From Nanobdellota archaeon (GTDB lineage: Archaea > Nanobdellota > Nanobdellia > Pacearchaeales > GW2011-AR1): 5,411 nucleotides of DNA. Under the pieces are notes generated by a model, which was given only the letters and a program-made list of their open reading frames with translations, was not told the origin of the DNA and ran no database searches. Positions 5,353 to 5,411 of the stretch are shown one piece after another. A program made the position numbers and the translations under genes. Where the stretch lies: assembly GCA_018816625.1 (NCBI GenBank), contig JAHIVR010000081.1, forward strand, positions 1 to 5,411, given 5' to 3'. Every line of letters begins with the position of its first letter. The first letter of the stretch is position 1.

Positions 5353-5386
5353 GTTTGTGTTACTGTACTACAAGGTCTGAGACAAA

Positions 5387-5411
5387 AGCCTCAGGGGGGA
5401 ATTGAACCCCC
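5387..5411 (-). tRNA. 3' end of a tRNA gene, cut by the window edge
   Basis: On the minus strand there is a T arm GGGGG-TTCAATT-CCCCC (5411-5395) with consensus loop, then acceptor strand CTGAGGC (5394-5388) and discriminator T (base 5387). The 5' part, including the anticodon, lies beyond 5411; a 5' acceptor GCCTCAG is predicted there. A U73 discriminator in archaea suggests tRNA-Thr or tRNA-Cys, but identity is not shown. CCA is not encoded. A TTTT run (5387-5384) follows and may end transcription. Confidence 0.75.

Overview
The window looks like an AT-rich archaeal chromosome fragment, most plausibly from a small-genome DPANN lineage of the Woesearchaeota/Pacearchaeota type. The evidence is archaeal TATA boxes about 25 bases upstream of start codons with almost no leader, a tRNA-Ser of archaeal form without an encoded CCA, an XPD/Rad3-like Fe-S helicase, and several LAGLIDADG homing endonuclease modules. 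The lineage is inferred; no marker gene in the window fixes it.

Left part (1-623, plus strand): the tail of one gene with a faint Pcc1-like look, then two small adjacent genes of unknown function (88 and about 73 residues) read from an apparent leaderless promoter.

Middle (624-976): no protein gene. It holds one intact tRNA-Ser(UGA) at 760-839, flanked by two tRNA-sized, highly structured segments. The upstream one (681-752) repeats the first bases of the tRNA. The downstream one (845-917) folds on paper into four directly abutting stems and runs into a copy of the tRNA 3' end (911-928). The only good TATA box fits the start of the upstream segment, not the tRNA itself. This is the least explained part of the window.

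Right part (977-5411, minus strand): a 1094-codon gene encodes a 644-residue XPD/DinG-like helicase interrupted inside its Walker A motif by a 450-residue intein with its own LAGLIDADG endonuclease. Just upstream lies a 340-codon LAGLIDADG endonuclease gene whose last codons read through a tRNA 3'-half-like sequence, suggesting an origin in a tRNA intron. The window ends inside the 3' end of another minus-strand tRNA gene. The theme is homing elements and tRNA-associated rearrangement: two related endonuclease modules lie about 200 bases apart, one spread through a protein gene as an intein and one apparently attached to a tRNA.
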